In this document: piece by piece, positions 25,223 through 32,218 of the stretch
Position numbering within the stretch: position 1 is the stretch's first letter
Layout: the number at the start of each line of letters is the position of its first letter
Source of the DNA: Streptococcus sciuri
GTDB taxonomy: Bacteria; Bacillota; Bacilli; Lactobacillales; Streptococcaceae
DNA length: 32,218 nt
NCBI RefSeq assembly: GCF_024814375.1
Contig: NZ_JANUXX010000012.1
Span: forward strand, 1-32,218
Direction: 5' to 3'
The notes under the pieces: generated by a model
The model's input: only the letters and a program-made list of their open reading frames with translations
Database searches by the model: none
What the model was told of the DNA's origin: nothing
Translations under genes and position numbers: made by a program

Positions 25223-26518
25223 ATGACACAAAGAGAATCCTATAATTATAGAAAACAATTGTTTCATCTGGCTATTCCAGCGATGGCAGAAAATATCTTG
25301 CAGATTTTGATGGGGATTACAGACAGTTATTTAGTAGCTCATCTTGGTCTTATTGCTATTTCAAGTGTTTCAGTTGCTAATAACATCATCACTGTCTACC
25401 AAGCGATTTTTATCGCCCTTGGATCCGCTGTTTCCAGTCTTGTTGCTAAGTATTGTAAACAGCGTTATTACACAAAAAAATTGCAATTACAAGCAGATAG
25501 CTTAGTACTCACGTTCTTGATAAGTTTGATTTTGGGCTTACTATCTATTTTTGGAGGACGTTTTTTTCTAACAACTTTAGGGACAACAAAAGAGGTTAGC
25601 CAACTTGGTTGGCTTTATCTTTCTGTGGTAGGTGGTGGTATCTTTAGCTTAGGTTTATTGACGACTCTAGGTGCTATCCATAGAGCACAAGACCGACCAC
25701 GTATTCCTATGTATGTGAGTGTCTTGACTAATGTTTTAAATGCAGTTCTTTCCGCACTTGCTATAACAGTTTTTGATTTTGGTTTGGTAGGAATTGCTTT
25801 ATCAACGGTACTTTCTCGCTTAGTCGGTGTGATTATCTTAGCAAATATGCTAGATCTGATGCCTATCTTAAAGTATGTGCGTTGGTCTATTAGCAAAACT
25901 CTTGTCACCATGACACTTCCTATTGCTGGTGAGCGTTTGATGATGAGAATTGGAGATGTGGCTATCATTGCTATCGTTGTTAGCTTTGGAGTCAAGGTAG
26001 TTGCGGGAAATGCTATTGGTGAGACGATAACACAGTTTAACTATATGCCAGGAATGGGGATGGCAACGGCAGTTTTAATTTTAGTGGCACAAGCATTTAG
26101 TGAAAAAGATTTTGATACCATTCATAAAATTCTACGAAAATCTTATATTTACTCGGCTATGATGATGCTTTTTGTAGGTGGCTGTGTGTATTTGTTATCA
26201 CCTTATCTGCTTTCTTTTTTCACCAATGATTTAACGGCTAAAAAAGCAAGTATTCTTGTTGCGTTGTTGTCATTTTTAGGTGAACCGGCTACTGCTGGAA
26301 CTTTGATTTTCACTGCACTTTGGCAAGGTCTAGGAAAACCTAAATTTCCTTTTTATGCAACAACTATTGGAATGTGGGGGATACGTATCTTTTTAGGATA
26401 CGTTTTGGGTGTATTACTAAGCTTAGGACTTGCTGGTGTTTGGTTAGCAACCATCGCAGATAATCTCTTTCGCTGGGTAATTTTGAGCTGGAGGTATCAT
26501 GTTTATCAAAAAAGATGA
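25223..26518 (+). CDS. MATE-family efflux transporter
   Basis: A 431-aa protein with 12 hydrophobic segments in two similar halves (MatE repeats). The first begins LAIPAMAENILQILMGITDSY with VAHLG following, and the second begins LPIAGERLMMRIGDVAIIAI. It is likely a Na+- or H+-driven exporter of cationic drugs or metabolites. The substrate cannot be read from sequence. The ATG follows a TACAAT -10 by only about eight bases, with no clear ribosome site, so the mRNA may be leaderless or nearly so. Confidence 0.9.
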   Translation: MTQRESYNYRKQLFHLAIPAMAENILQILMGITDSYLVAHLGLIAISSVSVANNIITVYQAIFIALGSAVSSLVAKYCKQRYYTKKLQLQADSLVLTFLISLILGLLSIFGGRFFLTTLGTTKEVSQLGWLYLSVVGGGIFSLGLLTTLGAIHRAQDRPRIPMYVSVLTNVLNAVLSALAITVFDFGLVGIALSTVLSRLVGVIILANMLDLMPILKYVRWSISKTLVTMTLPIAGERLMMRIGDVAIIAIVVSFGVKVVAGNAIGETITQFNYMPGMGMATAVLILVAQAFSEKDFDTIHKILRKSYIYSAMMMLFVGGCVYLLSPYLLSFFTNDLTAKKASILVALLSFLGEPATAGTLIFTALWQGLGKPKFPFYATTIGMWGIRIFLGYVLGVLLSLGLAGVWLATIADNLFRWVILSWRYHVYQKR

Positions 26519-26538
26519 GAAGAGTCTCTCATCTTTTT
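26510..26538. terminator. terminator after the MATE gene
   Basis: AAAAGATGAGA / TCTCATCTTTT with a 6-base loop, overlapping the MATE stop codon. It also lies at the 3' side of the minus-strand tRNA-Leu and can serve both. Confidence 0.88.
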
Positions 26539-26545
26539 ATCATAC

Positions 26546-26628
26546 TGCGGAGAAAGGGATTTGAACCCTCACGCCCTAAAGGGCACATGCGCCTGAAGCA
26601 TGCGTGTCTGCCGTTCCACCATCTCCGC
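26546..26628 (-). tRNA. tRNA-Leu (CAG)
   Basis: On the minus strand, acceptor GCGGAGA pairs with TTTCTCCGC, the anticodon loop CTTCAGG carries CAG, and there is a long variable arm and T-loop GGTTCAAATCC. It is 83 nt, an isolated gene in the opposite direction to its neighbours. Confidence 0.95.
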
Positions 26629-26786
26629 TAACTATTCCATTATAACGCTTTTTTTACGGAAAGAAAAGAACAAGACAATATTTTTAAGAACAGTAGCACA
26701 TATTATCTGAATGAACTTTCATGTAAGCCTTTTTATAAAATTTTATGGTATAATAAAATTATTCACAAAACTAAGAAGGAGTTCAT

Positions 26787-27659
26787 TTGCGAGGAAGAAT
26801 CATAAAATCGCTAGCAGGCTTTTACTATGTGGAGTCTCAGGGAAAAGTGTATCAAACACGTGCGCGTGGTAATTTTAGACGAAGAGGTGAAACTCCGTAT
26901 GTGGGAGACTGGGTTGACTTTAGTGCCGAAGAGCAATCAGAGGGGTATATCCTTGCTATTGATGAACGCAAAAATGGCTTAGTACGTCCGCCGATTGTTA
27001 ACATTGACCAAGCGGTTGTTATTATGTCTGCTAAGGAGCCAGATTTTAATATCAATTTGTTGGATCGTTTTTTGATTTTGTTAGAGCATAAAGAGATTAA
27101 GCCTATTATCTATATCTCTAAGATGGATTTATTAACAAATAGGGTAGATATGTTATCGTTAAGAGGGAATTATCAAACGATTGGTTATGATTTTTGCTTA
27201 GATTTATCAGATTTATTACCTCTGTTGGCAAAAACAGTGACGGTCTTTATGGGACAGACGGGTGTTGGTAAGTCAACGTTGCTAAATAAAATCGCTCCCG
27301 AGCTTAGTCTAGAGACTTCCTCTATTTCAGAAAGTTTAGGAAGAGGGCGTCACACGACACGAGCTGTTAGTCTTTATGATGTCGCAGGTGGTAAAATTGC
27401 AGATACACCGGGATTTTCTTCTCTAGATTATGAGGTGAACTCCGCTCAAGATTTAAGTGAAGCTTTCCCTGAGATGCAGCATTTTAGTCATAACTGCAAA
27501 TTTCGCTCTTGCACACATACCCATGAACCTCATTGCGCAGTCAAGTCAGCACTAGAATCTGGTGACATTATGCACTCTCGATATGACAATTACCTTCAGT
27601 TTCTTAGTGAGATTGAAAATCGTCGTGAAACTTATAAAAAAACACTAAAAAGAAAGTAG
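26787..27659 (+). CDS. rsgA: ribosome small-subunit GTPase RsgA
   Basis: A 290-aa circularly permuted GTPase that helps 30S subunit maturation. An N-terminal OB fold ([16 protein letters not shown]) is followed by the permuted motif order: G4 SKMD, then G1 GQTGVGKST, then G3 DTPGF. The C-terminal zinc site is [14 protein letters not shown]. The start is TTG at 26787, five bases after AAGGAG. No ATG fits, and homologs begin at this point. It leads a tight operon rsgA-rpe-thiN-rmuC-cbf. Confidence 0.96.
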   Translation: MRGRIIKSLAGFYYVESQGKVYQTRARGNFRRRGETPYVGDWVDFSAEEQSEGYILAIDERKNGLVRPPIVNIDQAVVIMSAKEPDFNINLLDRFLILLEHKEIKPIIYISKMDLLTNRVDMLSLRGNYQTIGYDFCLDLSDLLPLLAKTVTVFMGQTGVGKSTLLNKIAPELSLETSSISESLGRGRHTTRAVSLYDVAGGKIADTPGFSSLDYEVNSAQDLSEAFPEMQHFSHNCKFRSCTHTHEPHCAVKSALESGDIMHSRYDNYLQFLSEIENRRETYKKTLKRK

Positions 27660-27668
27660 GAAAAGTTT

Positions 27669-28331
27669 ATGTATCCAGTCAAAATCGCCCCATCGATTCT
27701 CGCTGCAGATTATGCTAATTTTGCTGGCGAATTAAAACGCATTGAAGAGACAGGAGCCGAATATGTACACATAGACATTATGGATGGTCAGTTTGTACCA
27801 AATATCAGCTTTGGAGCGGATGTTGTGGCGAGCATGCGTAAACACAGTAAACTTGTTTTTGATTGTCATCTCATGGTGATTAACCCAGAGCGCTACATAG
27901 ATGCTTTTGCACAGGCCGGTGCTGATATTATGACCATTCATGTGGAGGCAACCAAGCATATCCATGGTGCTCTTCAAAAAATTAAAACTGCAGGTATGAA
28001 AGCAAGTGTCGTTATCAATCCTGGAACACCTCTTAAAGCTCTTTTACCAGTTTTAAGTTTAGTTGATCAAGTTTTGATTATGACAGTCAATCCTGGTTTT
28101 GGAGGTCAGGCATTTATCCCAGAAATGTTAGATAAAGTAGCAGCTTTAGCACATATCCGCAGAGAAAAAGACTATCACTTTGATATCGAAGTGGATGGTG
28201 GTATCGACAACACAACGATAAAGGCAGCAGCTAAAGCAGGAGCAAACGTTTTTGTGGCTGGTTCATACCTTTTTAAAGCAGAAGATTTGGTTGCCCAAGT
28301 AGCTACTTTGCGTACCGCACTCAATGACTAG
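27669..28331 (+). CDS. rpe: ribulose-phosphate 3-epimerase
   Basis: A 220-aa TIM barrel that interconverts ribulose-5-phosphate and xylulose-5-phosphate. Metal and catalytic motifs are present: APSILAADYANF, HIDIMDGQFVPNISFG, DCHLMV, MTVNPGFGGQ and the phosphate-binding EVDGGID. The end overlaps thiN by 8 bases. Confidence 0.97.
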   Translation: MYPVKIAPSILAADYANFAGELKRIEETGAEYVHIDIMDGQFVPNISFGADVVASMRKHSKLVFDCHLMVINPERYIDAFAQAGADIMTIHVEATKHIHGALQKIKTAGMKASVVINPGTPLKALLPVLSLVDQVLIMTVNPGFGGQAFIPEMLDKVAALAHIRREKDYHFDIEVDGGIDNTTIKAAAKAGANVFVAGSYLFKAEDLVAQVATLRTALND

Positions 28332-28956
28332 TGTAGCCATTTTAACTGGAGGGACACCTAGCTTTATTCCTAAAGTCTATGATTATTATGTCGGAGTAGA
28401 TAGAGGTGCTTTTCGTCTCTTAAAAGAACATTATCCACTACATCTTGCTATTGGGGATTTTGACTCGGTTACACCTGCAGAGCTGGATTATCTCAAAAGC
28501 AAAGCGAAATTTTTGGTGCAAGCGCCAAAGGAAAAAGATGATACAGATACTGAAGTCGCTCTCAGAGAGGTTTTTTCACGCCATCCAGAGGCTCAGGTTA
28601 CGGTGTATGGCGCTTTTGGTGGAAGAATTGATCATTTTTTGAGTAATGTCTTTTTGCCTAGTCATCCTGAGTTAAGAGACTTTATGAGACAGATAAGACT
28701 ATGTGATTCGTGCAACCTTCTGCGTTATTATCCTGCTGGGACACATACCATATTTCCTTCTTGTGATAAAGATTATCTTGCTTTCGTAGTGGAGGGAGAT
28801 GGGAAACTTACTATTTGTGGTGCGAAGTACGAGCTAAAAGACCACAATTATTTTAGTCAAAAAGTGTATACAAGCAACGAATTTATTAACCAGCCTGTCA
28901 CATTCACTTTAGATAAGGGCTATGTTATAGTGATTGAAACTAGAGATTGGAGGTAA
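28324..28956 (+). CDS. thiN: thiamine pyrophosphokinase
   Basis: A 210-aa protein. The family motifs are YYVGVDRGAFRLL, LAIGDFDSVTPAEL, KEKDDTDTEVALRE (Asp-rich ATP/metal site) and GAFGGRIDHFLSN, with a C-terminal β-domain. It converts thiamine to thiamine diphosphate with ATP. It overlaps rpe, and rmuC starts one base after its stop codon, so it is translationally coupled within the rsgA operon. Confidence 0.95.
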   Translation: MTSVAILTGGTPSFIPKVYDYYVGVDRGAFRLLKEHYPLHLAIGDFDSVTPAELDYLKSKAKFLVQAPKEKDDTDTEVALREVFSRHPEAQVTVYGAFGGRIDHFLSNVFLPSHPELRDFMRQIRLCDSCNLLRYYPAGTHTIFPSCDKDYLAFVVEGDGKLTICGAKYELKDHNYFSQKVYTSNEFINQPVTFTLDKGYVIVIETRDWR

Positions 28957-28957
28957 T

Positions 28958-30226
28958 ATGTCTATTTTTATTTTTTTGATTGCCTTAGTGACTTTAGTGA
29001 CTGTTTTATTCTTGTTGAAAAAAATAGAAATTCTACAAAGTCGGTTTCAAAAAAATCTGGAAAACTACGCTGATAATCTCTCAGAACAATTATCGTATCA
29101 GGCGAATTTAGCTCAGAAAGAACAGCTCTTGGCACTCAATCAGCAGCTTAGTCAGGTTCAAAATGAAATTTATGCTCAATTGGCGGATATTCGAGATGTT
29201 TTGCACCGAAATCTTCTTGAGAATCGTGATCGTACGGATAAACGTTTGCAAGATATGACGGACAATCTCAACCGTTCTGTTAAGAATATGCAACTCTCAA
29301 ACGAAGATCGTCTTGAGCAAATGCGACAAACTGTGGAAGAAAAATTGGAAAAGACCTTGCAAACTCGTTTACAAGTCTCTTTTGAGACCGTTTCAAAACA
29401 GCTTGAAAGTGTCAATCAGGGTCTTGGTGAAATGAAATCAGTTGCAAAAGATGTTGGCAGTCTCAATAAAGTCCTGTCCAGTACCAAAACAAGAGGTATC
29501 ATGGGAGAACTACAGCTTGGGCAAATTATCGAAGATATTCTGACAGAAAGTCAGTACGAAAGAGAGTTCTCAACAGTTAAAGGTTCAAGTGAACGTGTGG
29601 AGTACGCAATCAAGCTTCCTGGGGCTCAAAATCATCATGTTTATCTCCCAATTGACTCTAAATTTCCTCTTGAGGACTACTATCGCCTAGAGGATGCTTA
29701 TGAGTTAGGAGATAAGGAAATTATTGAGAAACATCGCAAAGCACTGCTTTCTAATATCAAACGCTTTGCTAAGGATATACATAAAAAATACTTACATCCA
29801 CCAGAAACGACCAATTTTGGGATTTTATTTTTACCGACTGAAGGACTTTATGCTGAGGTGGTACGTAATGCAACGTTCTTTGATCGACTTCGTCGTGATG
29901 AAAACATCATTGTAGCAGGTCCTACGACGTTATCAGCTCTGCTTAATTCGCTTCAAGTCGGTTTCAAAACGCTCACCATTCAAAAAAATGCCGATGATAT
30001 TAGCAAAGTTCTTGGCAATGTGAAAGTCGAATTTGGAAAGTTCAGTGCAATGTTGCAAAAGGCACAAAAACAGCTTAATACAGCTAGCAAAAGTATTGAT
30101 AGTTTGCTGACGACACGAACGGATGCTATTACACGGGCTCTTCATACTATTGAAAATTACCAAGATCAAGATACCCAGCGTTTGTTGGCAATTTCACCAT
30201 TACAAGAGGAACAAAATGAAGATTAA
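28958..30226 (+). CDS. rmuC: RmuC-family DNA recombination protein
   Basis: A 422-aa protein. An N-terminal membrane helix (residues 2-23, SIFIFLIALVTLVTVLFLLK) is followed by a coiled coil of about 160 residues. The RmuC nuclease-like domain comes next (TRGIMGELQLGQIIEDIL, VYLPIDSKFPLEDYYRLE, NFGILFLPTEGLYAEVVR). ATG 28958 is chosen for its GGAGG. An upstream in-frame TTG lies inside thiN. The E. coli homolog limits recombination at inverted repeats. Streptococcal function is inferred from that. Confidence 0.94.
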   Translation: MSIFIFLIALVTLVTVLFLLKKIEILQSRFQKNLENYADNLSEQLSYQANLAQKEQLLALNQQLSQVQNEIYAQLADIRDVLHRNLLENRDRTDKRLQDMTDNLNRSVKNMQLSNEDRLEQMRQTVEEKLEKTLQTRLQVSFETVSKQLESVNQGLGEMKSVAKDVGSLNKVLSSTKTRGIMGELQLGQIIEDILTESQYEREFSTVKGSSERVEYAIKLPGAQNHHVYLPIDSKFPLEDYYRLEDAYELGDKEIIEKHRKALLSNIKRFAKDIHKKYLHPPETTNFGILFLPTEGLYAEVVRNATFFDRLRRDENIIVAGPTTLSALLNSLQVGFKTLTIQKNADDISKVLGNVKVEFGKFSAMLQKAQKQLNTASKSIDSLLTTRTDAITRALHTIENYQDQDTQRLLAISPLQEEQNED

Positions 30227-31154
30227 AGACATGAAAAAAGATGAACCCTTTGAAGGTTTTTATCTGATTAAAAGAGCTGAAATGCGGAAAACACGTGCAG
30301 GAAAAGACTATATTTCTCTGACCTTTCAGGATGATAGTGGTGAGATTTCAGGTAATCTTTGGGATGCGCAACCACATAATGCCAAAGAATTTGTTACAGG
30401 TCAGGTTGTTTATATGATGGGTAGACGTGAGGTTTATAACGGTATGCCTCAGGTCAATCAACTTACTTTGCGCTTACCTAGAGAGGGCGAGCCAAATAAC
30501 CCAAGAGATTTTAAAGAAAAATCTCCTGTTAATATCATAGAAATCCGAGATTACCTAGAACAGATTATGTTTCGCATTGAAAATGCGACTTGGCAGCGAT
30601 TGGTCAGAAATCTTTACCGCAAGTATGATAAGGAATTTTATCATTATCCTGCAGCAAAAAGTAATCATCATGCATTTGAGTCTGGCCTTGCCTATCATAC
30701 AGCTACTATGGTACAGCTAGCTGATAGTATTAGTGATATTTATCCTCAGCTCAATAAAAGTTTGCTCTTTGCTGGAATCATGTTGCATGATCTCGCCAAG
30801 GTTATTGAGTTATCAGGACCTGACAGCACTGAGTATACTGTTCGAGGAAATCTTATTGGTCACATTGCTTTGATTGATGAGGAAATCACAAAAACCTTGG
30901 TAGAACTTGGCATTGATGATAGCAGGGAGGATGCCATTGTCCTCCGTCATGTTATCCTTAGCCATCATGGTTTGTTAGAGTATGGAAGTCCTGTTCGTCC
31001 TCGTATTATGGAAGCTGAGATTATCCATATCATTGACAATCTGGATGCCAATATGATGATGATGTCTACAGCTCTTAGTCGCATTGATAGTGGAGAGATG
31101 ACCTCACGTATTTTTGCTATGGACAATCGCAGTTTTTATAAACCAAAACTTTAA
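30216..31154 (+). CDS. yhaM: 3'-5' exoribonuclease YhaM (CBF1)
   Basis: A 312-aa protein. An N-terminal OB fold (DYISLTFQDDSGEISGNLWD) precedes an HD domain with metal ligands (SNHHAFESGLAYHTATMVQL, MLHDLAKVIEL, HVILSHHG, HIIDNLDANMMM). ATG 30216 overlaps the rmuC end by 11 bases and follows AAGAGGAAC. A longer upstream frame inside rmuC is not used. It degrades short RNA and single-stranded DNA from the 3' end. It is the last gene of the rsgA operon. Confidence 0.95.
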   Translation: MKIKDMKKDEPFEGFYLIKRAEMRKTRAGKDYISLTFQDDSGEISGNLWDAQPHNAKEFVTGQVVYMMGRREVYNGMPQVNQLTLRLPREGEPNNPRDFKEKSPVNIIEIRDYLEQIMFRIENATWQRLVRNLYRKYDKEFYHYPAAKSNHHAFESGLAYHTATMVQLADSISDIYPQLNKSLLFAGIMLHDLAKVIELSGPDSTEYTVRGNLIGHIALIDEEITKTLVELGIDDSREDAIVLRHVILSHHGLLEYGSPVRPRIMEAEIIHIIDNLDANMMMMSTALSRIDSGEMTSRIFAMDNRSFYKPKL

Positions 31155-31166
31155 AAAAGCCAATCA

Positions 31167-31200
31167 AAGTGGACATTTTTACTAGGAATGTTCGCTTTTT
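31167..31200 (+). terminator. terminator of the rsgA-yhaM operon
   Basis: AAAGTGGACATT pairs with AATGTTCGCTTT (two G-U pairs) around a 9-base loop, followed by TTG. Its right arm also resembles a PurR box (AATGTTCGCTTTT against AWTGTTCGGNNNT, one core mismatch) just upstream of the purR -10, TATAAT 31213-31218. Confidence 0.75.
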
Positions 31201-31252
31201 GTGAAATATGATATAATAAAAACAAAAATGATAAGAAATGGAGGCTTCTCAG

Positions 31253-32071
31253 ATGAAATTAAGACGTAGCGAACGTATGGTTGTCATCTCTAATTATCTG
31301 ATTAACAACCCCTATCAACTCACGAGCCTAAATACATTTGCCACTCAATATGAAGCCGCTAAATCTTCTATTTCAGAGGATATTGCTATTATAAAAAAAG
31401 CTTTTGAAGAGGCTGGCATTGGACATATAGATACCTTAACGGGTGCTAGTGGTGGTGCTATTTTTACACCTAGCATTGACTTGGATGAAGCAAAGACTAT
31501 TATTGAGGAATTGCGTAGTCGCTTATCTGAAAGCGATCGCATCTTGCCTGGGGGCTATATCTATTTGTCAGATTTATTGAGTACACCTTATATTTTAAAA
31601 AATGTGGGTCGCATTATCGCAAGTCAATTTAAGAATCAAAAAATAGATGCTGTCATGACGGTTGCTACCAAAGGAGTGCCTCTAGCTAATGCTGTTGCTA
31701 ATGTCTTAAATGTTCCCTTTGTCATTGTACGCCGTGATTTGAAAATCACAGAAGGATCAACCGTGTCTGTCAATTATGTATCCGGATCAAGTAACCGTAT
31801 TGAAAAGATGTTTCTTTCAAAACGTAGTCTGCAACCGCACAGCCGAGTTTTGATTGTTGATGACTTTTTAAAGGGCGGAGGGACAATATCGGGAATGATT
31901 AGCCTTTTGAAAGAGTTTGAAAGCGATTTGGCAGGTGTTGCTGTTTTTGCAGAAAATGCTCAGGAACAGCGTGAGTGTCTCTTCTCTTATACTTCTTTAT
32001 TAAAAGTTAATAGTATTGATGTCACTAATAATACAATTCAAGTTGCTACTGGAAATATTTTTGATATTTAA
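31253..32071 (+). CDS. purR: purine biosynthesis regulator PurR
   Basis: A 272-aa protein. An N-terminal winged helix (RSERMVVISNYLINNPYQLT) is joined to a phosphoribosyltransferase-like domain with the PRPP loop RVLIVDDFLKGGGT and VATKGVPLANAVANVLNVP. In Gram-positives it controls pur genes in response to PRPP. In streptococci it acts as an activator. ATG 31253 is chosen because GGAGG lies eight bases upstream. The earlier in-frame ATG overlaps that site. Confidence 0.96.
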   Translation: MKLRRSERMVVISNYLINNPYQLTSLNTFATQYEAAKSSISEDIAIIKKAFEEAGIGHIDTLTGASGGAIFTPSIDLDEAKTIIEELRSRLSESDRILPGGYIYLSDLLSTPYILKNVGRIIASQFKNQKIDAVMTVATKGVPLANAVANVLNVPFVIVRRDLKITEGSTVSVNYVSGSSNRIEKMFLSKRSLQPHSRVLIVDDFLKGGGTISGMISLLKEFESDLAGVAVFAENAQEQRECLFSYTSLLKVNSIDVTNNTIQVATGNIFDI

Positions 32072-32073
32072 CT

Positions 32074-32100
32074 CAACTTTTTTCAAAGTTGTTTTTTTTT
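32074..32100 (+). terminator. terminator after purR
   Basis: CAACTTT / AAAGTTG with a TTTC loop and a run of nine T. A textbook intrinsic terminator. Confidence 0.93.
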
Positions 32101-32143
32101 GCACAGATTACGAATAGAGAAAGTAAGGAGGAAGAAGGAGCTT

Positions 32144-32218
32144 ATGCGAATTTCTGAAACAAAACACTTACTAGCTACCTTATTCATAAGTATTACCTTA
32201 TCAGCCGCCCCTGGACAA
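32144..32218 (+). CDS. start of a secreted-protein gene (cut by window end)
   Basis: ATG 32144 follows GAAGGAG by four bases. The first 25 codons read MRISETKHLLATLFISITL then SAAPGQ, which looks like a signal peptide with a positive N-terminus, a hydrophobic core and a possible AxA-type end. Nothing more can be said because the gene leaves the window. Confidence 0.7.
   Translation, partial: MRISETKHLLATLFISITLSAAPGQ

Noticed and set aside
30123..30215. Longer yhaM start inside rmuC
   Set aside because: The upstream extension only reads the rmuC 3' end in another frame. ATG 30216 has a ribosome site and gives the usual family length.
31188..31200. PurR box upstream of purR
   Set aside because: It matches the consensus except for one core base, but lies wholly in the right arm of a terminator stem and no second box is seen, so it is not listed as a separate site.

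Overview
The window looks like chromosome of a Streptococcus, most likely the bovis/equinus complex or a close relative. The evidence is AT-rich Firmicute DNA, a ComR/ComS competence pair with a double-tryptophan pheromone beside ruvB, the adcRCB zinc operon, and the block rsgA-rpe-thiN-rmuC-cbf-purR. The species call is inference.

Layout. (1) 1-544: the end of a tRNA cluster (fMet, Phe, Tyr, Trp, His, Gln, Leu-CAA) closed by a terminator. (2) 584-3300: a decayed stretch on the minus strand with remains of a replication protein that has a P-loop, an unrelated-looking fragment, and a truncated plus-strand ORF. (3) 3404-7079: a small peptide-natural-product locus. It has an ArsR-type regulator, a divergent 16-codon peptide gene, an intrinsic terminator, an MccB-like adenylating enzyme (frameshifted), and an ABC-2 exporter pair. 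The layout resembles a microcin C locus, but the peptide ends in Arg rather than Asn. (4) 7131-13424: a second locus. A broken rgg regulator lies divergent to a short hydrophobic peptide pheromone gene (shp). Downstream come an unrecognised protein, an ATP-grasp ligase, an MFS exporter and a second ATP-grasp ligase, ended by a strong terminator. I infer a quorum-sensing-controlled peptide or amino-acid-conjugate pathway. The unrecognised gene and both ligases are each interrupted by a one-base change in a poly-A tract. (5) 13535-14585: another truncated replication-protein piece and non-coding remains. (6) 14636-16387: an intact gene fusing a degenerate cytochrome P450-like domain to a HAD-IIB phosphatase.

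From 16.4 kb on the region is ordinary core genome. It holds adcRCB with an AdcR box; comR divergent from comS with a long palindromic ComR box; ruvB; a phosphatase / MORN-repeat / surface acyltransferase operon; thrC; a MATE exporter; tRNA-Leu(CAG); rsgA-rpe-thiN-rmuC-cbf; purR; and the start of a secreted-protein gene.

The most interesting parts are the microcin-C-like locus, the Rgg/SHP two-ligase locus and the P450-HAD fusion. All three lie in what looks like an insertion hot spot between the tRNA cluster and the adc/com/ruvB core. Frameshifts are confined to the acquired loci, and about 16 kb of core genes shows none. That favours real decay or phase-variable tracts over random sequencing error, though homopolymer error cannot be excluded from sequence alone. 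All family assignments rest on motif recognition by eye, not on database searches.
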